Assembly: GCA_963932465.1 (NCBI GenBank) | Contig: OZ010786.1 | Span: 532,707,073-532,771,072 of the forward strand | DNA length: 64,000 bases | Reading direction: 5' to 3' | DNA from: Maratus speciosus | Taxonomy: Eukaryota > Arthropoda > Arachnida > Araneae > Salticidae | Part shown: positions 35,817 to 48,930 of the stretch, one piece after another | Layout of the letters: each line of letters starts with the position of its first letter | How positions within the stretch are numbered: position 1 is the first letter of the stretch | Notes under the pieces: model-generated | Databases searched by the model: none | The model's input: only the letters and a program-made list of their open reading frames with translations | Told to the model about the DNA's origin: nothing | Made by a program: the position numbers and the translations under genes

Positions 35817-38800
35817 TATATGAGTTCTGAAAACATTGCAAAGAGATAAAATGATAAATTGTGAGAAAATATTATAGTAGTTTATTACATATAAGGAAAA
35901 AGTGATTTCCAAAAAAATTTCGTACTCCCACACGTCACAAAAACATAGCAGATATAAATATTCATGGAATAATAGAATAAGTGGAAAGTTTTGATTTTAT
36001 TTCTTTGGTGCGGCGTTAAGATAAACTTATCGAATAGGTATAAAATCTTTCGAATAATTATCTGTGCTATAAGAAATTATTACAATGGAATACATTTAAA
36101 TAAAAGAGATGGAAATCCGTGGAGAAAGGGTATTGTATGATACCATTTTTCAAGTTATAAAAGTGACAATATTTTATGTTTGAAACGAAATTTAAATATT
36201 CATATCCAAATAGTTTTTCACAAGATGAAACTATATACTATATATTTATTCCCCATAAAAAAAAAAAGGAATTTCATTTTATATTTTCAAAAATCAAATA
36301 TTTTCAAACTTTGTTTTGCATTTAACCCGGAAAAAAGTAACATAACGATAAAAAATGAAAACGATTTTAAGTGGCTATTTCGTATACCCAAGACTAGCTT
36401 GTCTTTCATTTGTGAAGAAAAAAAAAAATATATTTCTTTTCGCTACCTATTAAGAGCAGTGAAAAATGCTATTCTAAACCATTTTCGCTTTTAGTTGTGA
36501 CAATAACTTATTACTATCTGTTTTCATTTTAAGCTATGCTGCTGGAAGTAGAGTGGCTGCATTTAAATGCAAAAAAGTGGTAACTTACTCACACGATGTT
36601 TCCCAGTAGTATGAATGTACATTCAGGAGCTTGGAATAGAGAAAAAAGAGTGACCTTCCTCAACATGTTTTTATATAAAGCACTCTCTGTCTGTCTAAAT
36701 GTATTACCTGAACACCATCGCTTAATTATCGGTTTACATTATAGCACACGTTCAAAACGCAGTGGATAATCATACACAATATTTTTAATTTTTTTATTTG
36801 TCCATATACCAAACTTTTCATCATACAATGACAGTTTCTAGATATAAACCATTCCTGGAAATGTAGGTTTGAATGGAACTTCCCACTCTTCCGCATAAAA
36901 AGGTTCATTAAAATACGTTCACTGGCTGTTAACGTAATTAATAACGTAATTAACTTTATTAATACGTTGGCATACATATATCCATAACGGCGGACAACAA
37001 AAGCTATTTTTTTTTAATTTGCTTGACTCTTAACATGCGTCGTGATGTCATTTAGTCCCACATATTAGTGTACTCATGTAATTTCTTCACCAAGCATTAG
37101 GATTCAGATAGAAATACTAAAGTACATAGGTGATATATTTACTGATTTATTCAACTGAAATCTACCCATGTTAAAATGTCATTTTTTTACAAATGGTTTT
37201 TGTCTTAAGATATATTATCAGTTGTAGACGAAAAGACTCTAAGTATCCGGTCCCATGCAAAAACTTTCAGGACTCTACTTAATGGTTATTAGGTAATGGT
37301 AAAAATTACCTGAGGGTAAGGATTATTCTGAATTTTGGACAATATTTTTATCTGAAAGGTGGAATATAAAAATGTTTTTATTATTATTATTATTATTATT
37401 ATTAAATGCAGTAATAGAATATTTGCGATTCATGCTTCTAAATGATTTAATCTGAACTAAATTTTAACTGCAGATTTAATTTAAAATTTTAAATGTGAAT
37501 TACAGATCACATATATTTGTTTCTTAAATGTATTGTAAAAGATCTATGTATTTAAAATATGTACATACATATATATATATATATATAACTTTAATATTAG
37601 ACATAATGCATACTTTCTGAATATTAATTTTTGTGTTTTTCCTCTGCAAGAATAATTCTTATTAATTAGAGTTTAGTCTAAATTGATAATTGGGAAAAGC
37701 GCAGATGTATTCTGGAACGCTAAACAGAGTGAAAAACTTATTTCTAATTCTTAAAACACACTCAAATATTTTTGTGTATATATTCTTGTATTATAATTCT
37801 TTGAAAATTGTTAAGTACATTTTTTAATGTTGTTTGTCTAATTAATTATATATAGATAATAAGAAATTTTTTTCACTATTTTATCTTAGTTAATTTTTTT
37901 CCAAATTGTTATATCTACCCTTTTTACTGTCTTTAAAAAATATCTTAAATACCAATTAAAATTTAATCCCATGCATTTACTTCAGCGTATTCTTTTATTT
38001 TTTATACTTAAAACTTTATTTTATTAAAAGCAACACTCTTTTAAAAACCCTCTAATTTATTTTATTCTTTCATATTTTGAGACAAATTCTTCTTTCTTTC
38101 GAATGTTTTTCAATAGCATTTTTATCATTTATTAAAATTACTATTCGAAACCCTAGGATTCTTTTCAAGATTTTGCCGAGTCTAATACTTTTCCTCTTTT
38201 AACATTTCCGCTGTAAGTAGTAAGTTCTGTCACTCCGTTAAGTTTTGCTCATCCTAAGCATATTTTTCCTCCAATGGCTAAGCGCTTTTTCTCCTCGCTA
38301 CCCCTTTAACTTAAATTTCGTTGGCTTTGGCACAGAGCACGTCAGTGTACCTTTGCACTTTTTGATGATATTTATACAGTGTACACAGACTTGGGAGACT
38401 GTATCTGTGCGTTTTTTGTCTTGTCTGACAACCCTATGTCACCGCAGAGTTTTTCTTCAATTAATGTTGCTGTCTCTTATATTATAACATCGCTAATTCT
38501 ATTTTTAAGACGTGATACGACCCTAACATGGGTGAAACTGGATAACCAGTTTTATTGCGCTCCTATATATTGTCTAATAAACTATTTGATGGAAATTGCA
38601 ACTTCTTTTATATATTAAGGGAAAACACCTAATTTATTCATGATCTGGCCTTCCACAGAGACTATAAATTACGACTGCAATTTTATGATTCTCGGGTTAG
38701 TGATATGTGATGGTTGTATTTCCCTGCTTATTTCGACATGATTTACCAATACTTAGAAAAGTATTGCATATATAAGTTCTACTATGATAATTTTTAAAAT

Positions 38801-39213
38801 ATAGAACAAAAATTTATCTATAAGGGACTGAAAAGAATAATTATAATTTCTTCAATTTTGCCAACACTTATTAAAAATTTACATGATTTTTATTTCGATA
38901 TTTCTGTGACAAAGAAAAGAGATACCAATGTTTGACTTTTTGCCTTCATTTTATTGATATTTGCCTTATGTATTGAAATTAATGTTTTTCAAAAACAACA
39001 ATAATACACCTTGATTGACGTGCAGTTCCTACAGTTGAACGCGGTGAATATCCAGTAAGTCTACTGTTTATCGCTGGTCACAAAGATCTGAAACAAATTT
39101 AGTCCTCGTATTTAGAAATAACATTAAATTTCCTGCATGTTATGTAACCATTTAATTTAAAATTTTGCTTTTTTAGAAAATATCAGCTTTTTGAAGAAAA
39201 TAGGTCATATATT

Positions 39214-39216
<3 letters not shown>
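35817..39216. other. AT-rich non-coding DNA
   Basis: (TTA)n at 37376-37403 and (TA)n at 37566-37588. A 104-codon open frame at 36180-36494 (+) is very rich in K, I, F and N with no motif. Overlapping frames at 38245-38618 (+) are pyrimidine-rich and unrecognised. I see no supported gene. Confidence 0.55.

Positions 39217-39268
<52 letters not shown>
39217..39268. repeat. 52-base T homopolymer
   Basis: Uninterrupted T from 39217 to 39268, immediately left of a coding-like stretch. Read on the minus strand it could be a poly(A) tail of a retroposed sequence, but no target-site duplication is evident by eye. Confidence 0.85.
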
Positions 39269-39270
<2 letters not shown>

Positions 39271-39298
39271 TTTTGAGAGCTCGAAAAAATAATTATTT

Positions 39299-39755
39299 TA
39301 TTTTATCGGTTGTATCGGTGGCACCAGAGAAAATGGTTATATTTCTCCGAAATAATAAAAATATCTAAAAAATGCTCTATTAACGTACATTTCATCGCAA
39401 TTACGGCGACATTTTTAATATCTTTCTTGATAGAAATATTCTGGCAGAATTTTAAAAAGAACAACTTTGTATCAAGAATGATAGCAGTAGTATATGAAAT
39501 ACCTTTCACCAAAGAAGATGGAACAATGTAGATTTGTGTATGTGTGACAAGCAGAAAACTTAACTCTTGAATTAAAGAACATAATGCTGACATGAAACGC
39601 AGCAATACAACCACAGCTTTGGACAGATTATACAGCAAAGAACCTATAATGATAGATTTTAAAAATAGCAAAATAATTTATCCGTCAAGACTTTATTTAC
39701 CATCCATTATCCGGGATTCAATATTGATAATTTTACGCAAACGAGAATATTTGTA
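39299..39755 (+). pseudogene. Unrecognised degenerate coding-like stretch
   Basis: One + strand frame from 39310 stays readable for about 148 codons with only two stops (TAG at 39529, TGA near 39568) before a TAA at 39753. In DNA this AT-rich, that is unusual. The first half contains RWHQRKWLYFSEI, then a hydrophobic membrane-like segment (SINVHFIAITATFLISFLIE). The second half contains ALDRLYSKEPIMIDFKNSK and YLPSIIRDSILIILRKREYL, with polar, protein-like composition. No ATG begins the frame. The opposite strand has a 122-codon open frame (39303-39671) that is uniformly hydrophobic and looks like an antisense shadow. I do not recognise the family. It could be a decayed transposon, viral or host gene. 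Confidence 0.35.
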
Positions 39756-42040
39756 ATGACTCAGGGTCGCTTGAGTTTCATAAAATTTGGAAAATGATGC
39801 TATACATGTTTAGTAACATTAATGGAAGTTAATCTAAGCTCACAAATGTCCAATTTCATTTCATTTTATATTTGCTCTGATTTTCATTATGCATGATTTC
39901 CCGTGAAATTATTTACCAAGTTTTGTTTTTAAAATTTTTTTGCGAAAATATTTCTATCACGAATTATTTTGAAAATGTCGCCGTTTGTGCGTTGAAACAC
40001 CAATTAATTTAAATAAAGGTATTTTAATAATTTTTATTTTTTTAGCTTAGTTTAAGGAAATCGATCAAATAATACTCGAGAAGATTGGTCACTCAATTTG
40101 AAAAACCTGGCTTCGAGAAAAACAAGTTTAAAGATTTAAAATGATGTTACGTTCACGAGTGCCACTGCGTGCAAGGAATTCAATCTAAAATATTATAAGG
40201 AGATGGGATATTGCGAAACTGCTTAAGAATAACATTCTGCACAAAAGAGGGTAAAAAAATGCATTTTTTTACATAAAGAAATATAATCTCCCTTAAATAG
40301 ATCAACAGGTAGAAAAACGTTTCTCTCAATGGAATTAGATTAATTTGGGGAAAAATTATATCAAAATTAACTTAAAAACTTATACTATGTAAACTAATAT
40401 ACTATGTAAGTTAAAATAAATGTCTGCTACACTATTAAAAGCATTTTATTCAAAACACTTATTTTCAGATCGTGCATTCGATTTCGGCAAAAGGGCCAAA
40501 TGTAATTGAATGCTCTCGCAATATCTTCTAAAATAGATAACGGTGCTCAAAATGAACGAAAATTTTGGTCCTTTAGTTAATATTCATAAAGTATAGTTTT
40601 TTTTTTTTTCAGATATTTAGAATTTATGCAATATACAAAAGTATTTATAAAAGAAAATACATAAATATATAGAAACGTTTTAGATATTGCATTTGATTTA
40701 TTTACATTAAGACTTTATTTTAATACTGCCCCCATACATTGCACTGCGCTTAAAGACATAAAAAGTACCATTCCTTTACAACCAAATGTTATTTTAGTCG
40801 AATGTTATGATTTGTCCGTGCATTTGGTCACTAAAACAGTGTTTTTCCGCTAGTCCTAAAATATTCACTCGAATTGCGGCACTGCGAATTTGCATTACAT
40901 GCATCATGAACTCTTTGAATGAAAGTTTTTATGTTCTTCAGTAAGTATTGAAATGTATTGCTAATTGTAAAACAAATATAATAATTTAAAATTTGAATTT
41001 ATTTCCATGCATTATATAATTGGAGGCATGATTTCGTTATCAGTGATTAAAGAAATAACCTCAGTTATTTTTAAATCCTTCGGTATGTACGAAGTCTTCT
41101 TTGAAATAGCACATTATACTTTCTTCTTTGGATAAAATTCATTATCTTAATGTGAACAAATATAATTCAATTATATAGTTATTTTTTTCTACATTGGGAC
41201 CGTTTTCAATAGTTTCGCATTATTTCTATGAATATTTAAACTCATTATTCTCAATGAAGATATTTTTTCCCAAGAAAATAAAAACCACAAAAAGAGGACA
41301 CTTACCAGCAATGGATAATTTATTTCAAATTGCAGCTTAGGAGTGATCTTGTTAGTTTATTTATTTTTGACAACTCTAAAAGTATCAGAACTCGCTATAA
41401 TTAGTACTATACTACTTTTTATGCATATTGAAGCTAATTTCTATTAAACTAGATTAATACATTTTAAGAAGGCCATAAAAAGAAGAGTCCAAAAGTCCAA
41501 TTAAGAGTCCAAAAGTCATACACGAATTTCTTTTTACTTCTATCAAATAAATTAACTAAAGATATTTTCGCCCAGATACAAAAGGAAATATTTATAGTTT
41601 AGTAAAAATGTAATATTTTTGTCACTTTTTTAATAGTTTTTTCAATAATGAAATACAAAAAGCACACATAAGCATTGCACAAAAATGTAGATTATTTTGT
41701 ATCTCTTTAAATCTCTATCTTTTGTGTGAATGTTAAGGAAATAATAAAATATTTTAATACAGTAACATATGCAAAAAACTATATAATTCTGTAATACTTT
41801 TATCATACATGTATTATATTATATCTTATTATACAACATGTTCCAGTTATAGAAAATAAGCAGATTTAACATTTATATGTAGCACTCACCGCTTGAAGAA
41901 ATATTTAAGAGTTTGCCCAACATATAAATACAGGCAGAGAAGCTAAAAAAATAATTTTCTAGAAATGTAAAGGGCATTAATATTTTTTTGTACTTTTAAT
42001 TAAATATTTTAATCTAAAAACCTAATTTATTTCTTCGTTT
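39756..42040. other. AT-rich non-coding DNA
   Basis: No element or gene is recognised. T-tracts occur near 40597 and words like AGAGTCCAAAAGTC are duplicated at 41484-41517. Confidence 0.55.
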
Positions 42041-43317
42041 TTCACTAGGTGGCAGCATCAACCGGACACTACTGGATCTCCTATCGGCCGTTCGTTAAAC
42101 AATAGTATAGGGACGGTAAAATCACCATTTTTTGTGTTAGTTGTGAAGCTTTGATAGTTTACCGCTGCCACGTTATAACTTTTATGCATGTGTAAATAAG
42201 CTCTGCTACAGATATAGGTTAGATATGATTTTTCTCTTTAATATTTATGAGTAACTTAGTTTAAATACTATCTATTACCATAAATAAATGTCAATTAATC
42301 ACCTTCATTCATGTCAATGAAAACGAATAGTTTAAAACAGGCAGCCCGGGCAAGATGTCGAGCTCGTCATCTTCAGACCAGACTGGTAGTAGAAAACCAA
42401 CGTATAAACCCTCCAGAAGAACCAGAACTTATGGTAAATGCTGATTACGAGCACCAAAGAAGCCTTTTAGTGTTTTTGATTTCAAACCATTGCATAAAGC
42501 AACGCAATGTGAGAAAAAAAGAAAAAGTAAGACACTGAGCTCGAGCATTCTTACAAGCACACCCATCAAAGAAATGTTAGTACAAAGGGAAAAGCAGAAG
42601 GAAGAACAGGAACGTTTAAAAAAATCAGAGAAAATAAGCTCATGAAGCTAAAAAGGGAGTATGAAACTCAAACTAAGTTCCTGTAGGCGTGTCTATCAAT
42701 TCCAGGCCAAACAGTCCAGTCGCATCAACTTCAAAGTATGGTGTTTTAAGATGTCCTGCTTATGACGAGGATTATTGTGACCCAACAACATAAGAATGGA
42801 TCTGTGCTGCAAATCCAAAGAGTGGTGGCATGAAGAATGTTCCAATTATGAAAATGGCATTTTTATTTGTGACCATTGTTAAATGCACAACTAAAGACTT
42901 CAACATATTAATATTTGGAAATTTTTCCAGAGAGATATTTTACATCACCTTCAACATATTTTACAATGCATTATGCTTAGTTTGATGATTTGTAAGATGT
43001 AAAAACACAGTTATCATTTGTTAAACGTTGTAACATATTCAAAAGATAAAATGCGTTCAGTCTTTTTCAGTGTTGTCATCTTGCGCCAAGGCCAAAGTCA
43101 TATTGCTCCAGTACTGGGGCAAGATGAGAATTTGTTAATGTTATGAGAAAATAAAATTATCCTTTATTTTTTTTTTATTTGAAAAATTAAATGGTAATAT
43201 ATTTAATACTAAAAAGGAAAACTATTACAGTTCATGTAAAATTAATTTTACTATACATAAAAATAAATTAATAAACAACAAAAATTATTAACATAGTCAT
43301 CTTGCCCCGGTCTCCCT
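42041..43317 (+). mobile_element. 3' part of a pogo-like DNA transposon
   Basis: The right terminus, inverted, reads AGGGAGACCGGGGCAAGATG and ends at 43317 beside TA (43318-43319). GGGGCAAGATGA and CATCTTGCGCCAAGG at 43077-43135 are subterminal copies of it. Upstream lies a transposase C-terminal remnant. The left terminus is not found, so the left limit given is only the point where composition changes. The AGGGAGAC start resembles the GGGGAGAC start of the elements at 34 and 56 kb, suggesting related families. Confidence 0.65.
42311..42882 (+). pseudogene. Pogo-like transposase C-terminus with PHD-like Cys/His tail
   Basis: In one frame the sequence reads FDFKPLHKATQCEKKRKSK, then SSSILTSTPIKEMLVQREKQ and an EEQERLKK-rich stretch, ending in a stop near 42640. 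The ILTSTPxKE segment is the familiar linker after the DDE domain in pogo/jerky-type transposases of animals. Further on, DEDYCDP (42757), EEWI-like, and after a frameshift CCKSKEWWHEECSNY...FICDHC with a stop at 42882 form a Cys/His cluster typical of the C-terminal PHD-like finger in this group. The DDE domain itself is absent or upstream and unrecognisable. Frameshifts and stops show it is dead. Confidence 0.72.
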
Positions 43318-45725
43318 TACATCCGGTAAAAGTCAGGTTCAAAAGAGTTTCTATGCGTAAGTAACTTCGACATTCCCATAAATATACTCTAGAAACACAT
43401 TTAATACAAAATTTTAAGTTTAATAAGTGTATATACAGTACGTAAATTTCTTCATTTTATTATTAAAACATAAAATTATTTCTGTTTTAAAAATGTAATG
43501 AGCTAAAGTAAAACCAAATGTATATATATTTTTTTTTATTGAATAAGAAGCGTATTATCACATAAAAACTAATTATTTGTATGGAAAGAATTTTCGTGTG
43601 CATAAATTAATTGAAATCTATCAACACTTACAACAATTTGAAGACTGCGATATTAAATTAAATAAATAAATAAAAAAAATTATATATAGCTACAATGCAA
43701 CCAACAATATTTTAAATAATTTAAAATATATTGCATTTTTTGTAAAAGAAAAAAGCAGCGCAAGAAAAGTAATATATCCTGCACTAGTAAAAATGCAGTG
43801 AAAAATATAGTGTTAAACAAAGAATTAAAACAACATAACACACATAAAAGAAAGAGTCCTGTTACACTTCATTTAACTTTCGTTTTAACCAAATACATAA
43901 ACTATTAAGTTTCGAAGTGATTTGCTTCTTTAAACATATTTCTTGTAATTTCCATCGTGTTTTTTATGTACTTTATTATTTTTTATTATTTTATTGATTT
44001 ATTGTACATATTTTTTTAATTTTATTATGCTATAAATGTTTATTAAATATTTGTATTATATTTTACTGCATATATTTAATAAATAATTGTATTATAGTTT
44101 ATTATGTACATTTATTAAATATCTATTTAATATTGTATTACATATTTTTATAAATTATTTGTATTATATCAAATTATATATATATTATTTTGAATTTACT
44201 GCAATTAAATTTAAATGTAAATAAAGTCATACATATATGAATGCAATGGTGGGGGGAAATTTTAAAAAACCCACAGATTATTTACTTAAAAATAAAAAAA
44301 AATCGTATTATTTCCCAACTGGCAGCCAAAACAACGTTAACATTTTCATTTACAACAGCAGCAACGATACGCAAAAAACATCAACTTAAATTAAACTGAG
44401 ACACACTTGTTTTTTTGTGTTAACAAACAAAATATTTATGGCATAGAATGTCAAATATATATACAATATTAATGTAAGCAATGAAATTTTTCAAATGAAT
44501 AATCTCTCTATTCTAAAAAAAAGTAGCTACCGCTGTCACCGCCGCCGGTTTTGAATTTTTTGTGACCGGAGGTCTTTCTTTGTTAATATTAAGAAAAATA
44601 ATGCATACAAAAAATATGAAAATTGGTAGTATTATACAGAAATGTTTGATAAACATGCTGATGCAGACAGTTTTCAAATCGAAGAATTATTTTAAGAGAT
44701 ATTTAATGCTAAAGTTGGACAAACTCGTTCCACTAAAAAAGTTTTATAGGAGCAAAAACTATACATCGGAATTTAATAATTTTTAGATCATTTTATACGT
44801 TGTAATTTCCCGGAGTGCAGAATTAATTTATTTTTTTTTAATTTGACTCATTCTTCGAGGTTTCATTTCTATTTTAAATTCAAATTTTCAGCATTTCGAG
44901 AGATATTTTTTACTCGTTTCTGAAAATTGTACTAATTTAACCTGTTGCCAACTGTATAAACAACGGAAACAATAATGTTTGCTTCAAATTAAAAAATTAT
45001 TTACACGTGACTATTATAAACAGAAAAATTCACAACTTTCAAATTAGAATTAAATAATTACGTATTTAGGCACGTACGTAGCAGGAACTTATTGAAAATT
45101 ACTTCATCTATAATTACATGTGAATTTTAACAGGGAAAGGATAATGTAAAAAAATAAATTCATTAACATGCGTTAGAAGTCTTAAATAGGAGAAATTACA
45201 TCACATTTACGTCACATTACACTTATTACGTAAAATGAATAAAAAATAATATTGCAAAACAGTTTTAATTTAAAAATAGCGCGAGACATTTACTTGATAT
45301 TTTGAGATGAACTTTTCAACCTTTTTTATTTATTTATTTATTTTTTTGGACAGCGCAAAAAATATTTTATTTCTAAGAAAAGTATTTTCACGTGAATATT
45401 AAAAAGGGTAAGAAAAGTTTGGTGAAAATTACGTCAGATTAAAAACAATATATTTAAAATGTCTTATTTAAAAGGATTTTCTTTTCGCTTTGTTAAAAAA
45501 TACCGGGAGACAAAGACTCTCTTTACTTAATTCATTTTATATTAGATGATTTTGAAATGCCATTGTATCTTTTAACAGCAGCTGATTTTTCCGTAAAATT
45601 CCCCAATGAAAGAGAAATGAATAGAAACCCGTTTATAGGGAGATCGTCTTTGTTTTTTTTAATTATAATTCAATCTTCCGAAATCTTTTTAAAGCCGATC
45701 AAATTAGCATGCTTTTAGAGACTGC
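43318..45725. other. AT-rich non-coding DNA
   Basis: A GC patch (CCGCTGTCACCGCCGCCGG) lies near 44531. The open frame at 44562-44786 (+) is unrecognised. Nothing else is supported. Confidence 0.55.
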
Positions 45726-45780
45726 AATGTCTGAACGGGGGGGTTGGCGAGCGTAGCTCGTAGGGGGCCGAGCCCCCTAG
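45726..45780 (+). mobile_element. GC-rich double hairpin, possible Helitron-like 3' end
   Basis: Two adjacent inverted repeats, GGCGAGCGTAGCTCG and AGGGGGCCGAGCCCCCT, stand out sharply from AT-rich flanks and are followed at once by CTAGT. A stem-loop just before CTRR(T) is the 3' signature of Helitrons, and GC-rich GAGCGTAGCTCG...GGGGGC hairpins occur in dispersed repeats of several animals. No 5' TC end or Rep/helicase coding is seen, so the call is tentative. Confidence 0.35.
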
Positions 45781-47396
45781 TTTAAAAAATAAGTTAAATT
45801 AACGGAAGTTTATATTTATTAAAGACAATGTTTAAAAGGAATGACAAGTAGCCTTTTGATACCATCACAATGACAAAAGTATAGCAAAAATATAGTTATA
45901 AACAGAAAATTATTATCTTAATTAATACCAAAATAATAGTTTTGGAGATATTCTGAGCCTATACGTTTATGGAACACGGTGTATTTAGTTTTCTGAAATG
46001 TTATGTTTCATTACAAATCTTGCTTTCTAACTATTTATCAGTTATTAGATTTTCTTCTTTGGTATATTTTACAAAACTGATATGTATAAACCTTTCATAA
46101 GAAAAATAATTGCATTAAATTCACTTATCTTATCTTTATAATATTCGTATAAAATTATTATTTGTCTCATACATGCATAATATATCACTTTATATATAAT
46201 AACTTTATCACTGTATATAAAATACACTATAAACATACACACATATACTCGTACATATGTATATATATTTTGATTCAAAAGTGTTATACCTGTATAAATT
46301 ACGAGAGTGAAAAACTTCGCACTTGAAAATATAAATAGTGAAATGTTCCCCTACGAAGTATTTGTTTTTTAGATTATCTTCAAAAATCGTTTTATTTTGG
46401 GGTGAAGGAGAAAAACCAAAGTCACGTAAGTTAGAGAATCAATTTTCTAAATCGCTTCCAAAGTGAACGTGAGATTTAACAGGTGACGCCAATGATTGCT
46501 GCTTGATAAATAATCCAAGAAAGTAGCAGAAAGCTACATTGAAATTCTTCAAATTTGAAAACTCCATAAACTTCGCAAACAATATTGAATGAAAAAATAA
46601 AATAAAAGGTGTATTAGATTTTATGTATATTTGTAATTAAATATGAAATGTACAGTTATTTAAAAAAATACATATATATTAAATTAACTCTAAAGATTGC
46701 AATTATGTGTTACGGAAATGCATTAAAAAACTACATAATATCGTTCCTTATATATACGTAAATATTTTTTGGTAATTGATATAAATTTTAAAACTAAAAT
46801 ATTCAAGCATGTGAACAAATACTTAAAATGATATGGAGGTATTTCAAATCTGTTTTTCTGATAAATTTATAAATAAATTGTATTTTAGTAAATTATTTGT
46901 ATGTTATTTGTTATAAAATTTTATCAAATGTAGATCTAAAAAACATCAACGTATGTTAAATCGTTTACGCTCATTTTTCAAGATGAATGATATATTCATG
47001 AAACATACAAAAAATATCATCACAAATCTGTTATGTTAGGAATGAATTTACCTTATAATTTTTCATAAACTTTAAATCAACAAGTTGGAAATTGCACGTC
47101 AAACATCTCAAATGAGGTATCGGTATTATTCAGTCCGTACTATAACTAGTTTTATAAACGTCTTTTGAACTGCTTATGTATTGAATGTATTTTTTAGTGC
47201 ACTTCATAAATGCATATTAATTTCACTCTGTTTGAAAGGCTGTAATATCATTAAAATGCACTTAGAATTATTTTTCTCATCGGTCGTAAAGTAACGGAAA
47301 CATTTGACTGCCCTGTAATTAAACCATACATCCAATTTTCATAAAATAGAAAACGACTCAACTAAATTTTGCAATAATTAAATATTTAAAATTTCA
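45781..47396. other. AT-rich non-coding DNA
   Basis: No feature recognised. Confidence 0.55.
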
Positions 47397-47530
47397 GACC
47401 ATTAAGTTAGGTAGTTTTTGATCTGTTATATGCGGACGGACGGACAGACAGGCAGACGGACCGAACGACGACTATAGGAGGGTGTTACGTATTCATATAA
47501 TCATGAACGCACCTCAAAACGACTGATTAA
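47397..47530 (+). repeat. Dispersed repeat with CGGACGGACGGACAGAC signature
   Basis: CGGACGGACGGACAGACAGG followed by CAGACGGACCG and a GC-richer tail. It resembles the signatures near 7343 and 55062 but lacks their AACCCTAAAA tail. Confidence 0.45.
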
Positions 47531-47718
47531 ATAGCAAATATGTGCAATAAAAATTAAAAAAAACAATAATAATTTCAAATTCGTAATTATTGCTCCTTTA
47601 GAATTATAAAACATAGAATACAAATTTCTTTTCTCAAATTTTAATTTATTAAATTCAGTAAGTGGTAGGACTGACTTTTAGAGAAGGAATTATCCTTAAA
47701 CACATAATTAATTTTAAA

Positions 47719-48540
47719 CATAATCCAGTAGTTCTTAGAAGAACAACTGTCTCAACTTTCACTGGTGTAATTGTATTGTTTTAATTGTCGTGTGATTTTT
47801 TTTAATTTATTTAAATCATTTTCTTTGATTTATGAATATAATTAAGAATAACTACACAAAAAAAACTTTAATTTTCTACTTTGCATTAAAAGCTGATAAA
47901 GAAATAGATTAGTTATTACCTAAAAATTTATATCTATGTTTTTCCTCTAACATTGACATTTAAATTAGAATAGTTTTATATAATTATGCATTATTTATTT
48001 TTTTAGTTATTTGCACATGACATAAATTTATCAAATTTACTATTTATGCATAGATTCATATTAAATATTAAACATAATCCAGTAGAACTATTATTTTAAC
48101 ACAATCAAACTGATTGGTAAAGTTGTCATACGAATTTGAAATCGAATTCAAATCATACGAATTCAAATTCATAATCCAGTAGTTCTTAGAGAACAACTAT
48201 CTGAACTTCAACCGTGTAATAGTTTTTTTTTTAGATTATTATTATTATTAAAAGCATTTTCTTTGATTTGTAAAAAATAAAATAATATTAAAAAAATAAA
48301 GAGAGAAAAGAAAAAAAAATCTCATTAAAAACGATAAACAACTTTAATTTTCTACTTTTCATTAATTAATAAGGAAGAAATAGAACAGTTAATTTTTCTC
48401 TAACATTGATATTTAAAGGATGATAGTTTTATTATAATTACAATGTAACACTTTTAGTGTGTTTAAGATGGATAGTTTTTTTTAATTAATCAGAGTTAAT
48501 TTTATTAAATTTACCATTTATTTGATAGTGGATTAATAAA
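47719..48540 (+). repeat. Local tandem duplication, ~450-bp offset
   Basis: CATAATCCAGTAGTTCTTAG starts copies at 47719 and 48170 (offset 451). Later words also align: ATTTTCTTTGATTTNTAA, ACTTTAATTTTCTACTTTNC, TTTTTCTCTAACATTGA. A third, isolated ACATAATCCAGTAGAACTAT lies at 48072. The copies are AT-rich and diverged, and nothing in them is coding. Confidence 0.65.
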
Positions 48541-48930
48541 ATGAGTTAATGAAAGTAGATTATCTTTTAAAAGATGATGCACAGAAATTTAAATAAATGA
48601 TTACGAGTTTTCCTCTGACTTCAAAATATTTCCGTAACATACTTTTTATTTTTAAATTTATGTTAATTTCTGAAAAATTAAAGTTTTCTATTATACATTT
48701 ATAAGAAAAATTACATTATGCATAAAGTTTTCAGTTGAAAATTACATTGGTCGTAAGCTACGTAGCAACCTATTTTATTTAAAAATAATTTTCGAGAATT
48801 TTTCAGGGAAAATACTTACGAATGCAGTCTTATAATTATGTCATTAGAAAAACAGTTAATTATTATCATTTAAAGATATTAATTAGACCTTTCAGGCGCC
48901 AAAATTTATTAATAAGTTTCCGGGTATTTG

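Noticed and set aside
36180..36494. 104-codon open frame
   Set aside because: K/I/N/F-rich as expected of AT-rich DNA. No motif or homology recognised.
38245..38618. Two overlapping ~80-codon open frames
   Set aside because: Pyrimidine-rich sequence with low stop frequency in T/C-rich codons. No family recognised.
39303..39671. 122-codon minus-strand open frame
   Set aside because: Uniformly hydrophobic and complementary to the more protein-like plus-strand frame. Treated as an antisense shadow, though the choice is not certain.
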